NCBI GenBank assembly: GCA_029977305.1
Contig: JAPOLF010000024.1
Coordinates: 1-14,838, forward strand
Direction: 5' to 3'
DNA: 14,838 nucleotides
From: a bacterium
GTDB taxonomy: Bacteria; Chloroflexota; Chloroflexia; Thermomicrobiales; UBA6265
In this document: one piece after another, positions 13,427 to 14,838 of the stretch
How the letters are laid out: every line of letters starts with the position of its first letter
How positions within the stretch are numbered: position 1 is the stretch's first letter
The notes under the pieces: model-generated
Database searches by the model: none
What the model was told of the DNA's origin: nothing
What the model saw: only the letters and a program-made list of their open reading frames with translations
Position numbers and translations under genes: made by a program

Positions 13427-13663
13427 TTAGGCGGGCGTGAAGCCCTGCTCGTTGAGCAGAGCCCGAATGCTGGCGTCCATACCGCGCTCGGTGCGGATCG
13501 TGTGGATGCGCGCAATGTCCTTGCGGATCTGGCGAATCCGGGAGGTCGCGGTGAGCTGGCCGACCGACTCCTGGAACCGGAGGTCGCGCCATTCGCTCTG
13601 GAGGCTCTTCAATTCGGCAGCCAGGGCCTCGTCAGACATGGATCGGATCTCAGCGGGCTTCAT
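13427..13663 (-). CDS. rpmC: Large subunit ribosomal protein L29
   Basis: L29 (uL29) is a two-helix protein at the exit tunnel and part of the docking site for trigger factor and SRP. The 78-residue product has the helix SDEALAAELKSLQSEWRDLR (9-28) and the conserved RIRQIRKDIARIHTI (42-56). A tail of about 20 residues follows the usual C-terminus. The ATG at 13663 overlaps the rplP TGA as ATGA (13660-13663), with a GGAGG upstream inside rplP, so the two genes are translationally coupled. Confidence 0.97.
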   Translation of the reverse strand: MKPAEIRSMSDEALAAELKSLQSEWRDLRFQESVGQLTATSRIRQIRKDIARIHTIRTERGMDASIRALLNEQGFTPA

Positions 13664-14115
13664 GCCACCACCTCCGCAGACTCCTCGGCCTCGCTCGCAG
13701 CAGGGACCGCGGCGCGCTCGACGAACTTGACGTCCATCGGCATCTTCATCGCCGCGCGGCGCAGGGCTTCCTTGGCCCGATCACGCGGCACGCCGCCGAT
13801 CTCGAAGAGGATGCGGCCCGGCTTCACCACGGCGACCCAGTACTCCGGGTTGCCCTTGCCGGAGCCCATGCGGGTCTCGGCCGGCTTCTGGGTGACCGGC
13901 TTGTCCGGGAAGATGCGGATCCAGGTCTTGCCACCGCGCTTGAGGTAGTTAGTGATGGCGCGGCGAGCCGCCTCGATCTGTCGGCTGTTGACCCACGCCG
14001 GCTGGGTGGCTTGCAGGCCGTACTCGCCGAAGGCGATGGTGGCGCCACGGTAGGCGCGCCCCTTCATCCGGCCTTTCATCATCTTGCGGTACTTCGTCCG
14101 CTTCGGCATCAACAT
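13660..14115 (-). CDS. rplP: Large subunit ribosomal protein L16
   Basis: L16 (uL16) is a late-assembly 50S protein that contacts the A-site tRNA and organises the peptidyl transferase centre. The 151-residue product begins MLMPKRTKYRKMMKGR, has the core GKTWIRIFPDKPVTQKPAETRMGSGKG (65-91, read in two parts) and the conserved VVKPGRILFEIGG block. About 15 residues beyond the usual end are Ala/Glu-rich (VPAASEAEESAEVVA). The ATG at 14115 is 10 nt from a GGAG; an in-frame ATG at 14109 gives the shorter MPKRTK start. Confidence 0.97.
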   Translation of the reverse strand: MLMPKRTKYRKMMKGRMKGRAYRGATIAFGEYGLQATQPAWVNSRQIEAARRAITNYLKRGGKTWIRIFPDKPVTQKPAETRMGSGKGNPEYWVAVVKPGRILFEIGGVPRDRAKEALRRAAMKMPMDVKFVERAAVPAASEAEESAEVVA

Positions 14116-14219
14116 GGTTCACTCACTCCAGACGTTCCGCCCACAGCCCCGCGACCGTCTCGCCGCGGGTTTCCGGGCTTCCCGCTCAGGCCGTCCCCGA
14201 GCGGAACCTTGCGCGACGG
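14116..14219 (-). other. rpsC-rplP gap with two inverted repeats
   Basis: This 104-nt gap holds no gene. Two perfect 6-bp stems are visible: 14148-14153 with 14164-14169 around 10 nt, and 14182-14187 with 14199-14204 around 11 nt. Neither has a U-tract. rpsC and rplP are usually much closer in bacteria, so the gap length is itself slightly unusual. Confidence 0.3.
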
Positions 14220-14838
14220 CTAGTCGCCCGCCATCGCCGCTGCTTCCGAGGTGATCATCGCCTCGGTCGCCACCTGCCGCTCCGGCATCACTTCACCGCG
14301 GTACACCCAGACCTTGACGCCGATGCGGCCGTAGGTCGTGTGGGCGTGCACCACGCCGAAATCGATGTCGGCTCGGAGAGTCTGGCGAGGCACGCGCCCC
14401 TCCATCTCCGTGACCGAGCGGCTCATCTCCGCACCGCCGAGGCGGCCCGAGAGGGTGATCTTGACGCCCTTGGCGCCGCGGCGGATCGCCTGCTGCACCG
14501 CGTGCTTCATCGCCCGCCGGTAGGACACGCGGCGGGAGATCTGCTCGGCGATGCTCTCAGCAATGAGCCGCGCATCGGTCTCCGGGCTCTTGATCTCCTC
14601 GATCTTGAGGTGGACCTTCTTGCCAACGGCCTTCTCGAGCATCCCGCGGATGCGCTCGACGTTGGCACCCTGCTTGCCGATGACGATGCCCGGCTTGCTG
14701 GTGTGCAGGGTGACATCCACCTTGTTGGCAGCCCGCTCAAGCTCGATGCGGGAGATGCCGGCGCGCGACAGCTCCTTCATCACGAGCTTGCGGATGAGGA
14801 GGTCCTCATGCAGCTGCTCGGTGTAATTCTTCTCGGCG
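14220..14838 (-). CDS. rpsC: Small subunit ribosomal protein S3 (N-terminus beyond window)
   Basis: S3 (uS3) forms part of the mRNA entry site with S4 and S5. About 205 C-terminal residues are visible; the frame runs open through the right edge, beginning AEKNYTEQLHEDLLIRKLVM, so the start lies outside. The GTG at 14783 is internal, not a start. The type II KH domain holds the GIVIGKQGANVERI loop, and the C-terminal domain includes SGRLGGAEMSRS and the THTT-like HAHTTYGRIGVKVWVY stretch. It ends in a short Ala-rich tail. It is the first visible gene of the cluster, 104 nt before rplP. Confidence 0.97.
   Translation of the reverse strand, partial: AEKNYTEQLHEDLLIRKLVMKELSRAGISRIELERAANKVDVTLHTSKPGIVIGKQGANVERIRGMLEKAVGKKVHLKIEEIKSPETDARLIAESIAEQISRRVSYRRAMKHAVQQAIRRGAKGVKITLSGRLGGAEMSRSVTEMEGRVPRQTLRADIDFGVVHAHTTYGRIGVKVWVYRGEVMPERQVATEAMITSEAAAMAGD

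Noticed and set aside
12228..13430. A 400-codon plus-strand frame opposite rplX, rplN and rpsQ
   Set aside because: It is antisense to three certain genes, with no family resemblance.
13104..13592. Longer rpsQ start at 13592
   Set aside because: It would lie over most of rpmC in another frame; ATG at 13400 has the ribosome-binding site and family length.
1..14838. Defence system, mobile element, CRISPR, tRNA or phage genes
   Set aside because: No repeats, integrase or transposase motifs, cloverleaf patterns or foreign-looking codon use were found; apart from the left edge, the window is a standard ribosomal cluster.

Overview
This window is almost entirely one ribosomal-protein supercluster, read on the minus strand from right to left. 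In transcription order it holds: rpsC (cut by the right edge), rplP, rpmC, rpsQ, rplN, rplX, rplE, rpsN, rpsH, rplF, rplR, rpsE, rpmD, rplO, secY, adk, map, rpmJ, rpsM, rpsK, rpsD, rpoA, rplQ, truA, rplM and rpsI. These are the end of the S10 operon, all of the spc operon, the alpha operon and the truA-L13-S9 module, joined in one orientation. Only the first ~340 bases differ: a plus-strand reading frame without an identified function converges on the end of the cluster. A GC-rich hairpin with a GNRA loop lies between the two, 22 nt after the rpsI stop.

The organism is a bacterium with GC-rich DNA. GTG starts are common (rpsI, rpoA, adk, rpsE, rpsN, rplN) and most genes have clear Shine-Dalgarno sequences. 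The zinc-binding (C+) forms of S14, L36, L24, S4 and adenylate kinase are all present. From memory of family sequences, SecY, S4 and methionine aminopeptidase look most like Chloroflexota (Thermomicrobia-like or a related high-GC class). Gemmatimonadota is an alternative that cannot be excluded without a search.

The genes form a growth-rate-linked unit: ribosome parts of both subunits, the RNA polymerase alpha subunit, the Sec translocon pore (SecY), adenylate kinase, N-terminal methionine removal (Map) and tRNA pseudouridylation (TruA). Packing is tight: rplP/rpmC overlap by 4 bases, and rplO/secY and rpoA/rplQ are 3 nt apart. Several Shine-Dalgarno sites lie inside the end of the preceding gene. 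No promoter is evident inside the cluster; the main one is presumably beyond the right edge.

I see no defence system, mobile element, CRISPR array, RNA gene or clearly novel system. The second-look points are modest: a basic C-terminal tail of ~48 residues on L15, an acidic C-terminal tail of ~45 residues on RpoA, no infA at its frequent place between map and rpmJ, repeated short perfect hairpins in the longer intercistronic gaps (two lie on stop codons), and the unidentified converging gene end at the left edge. All stem and spacing statements come from reading the bases by eye; no folding energies or database searches were run.
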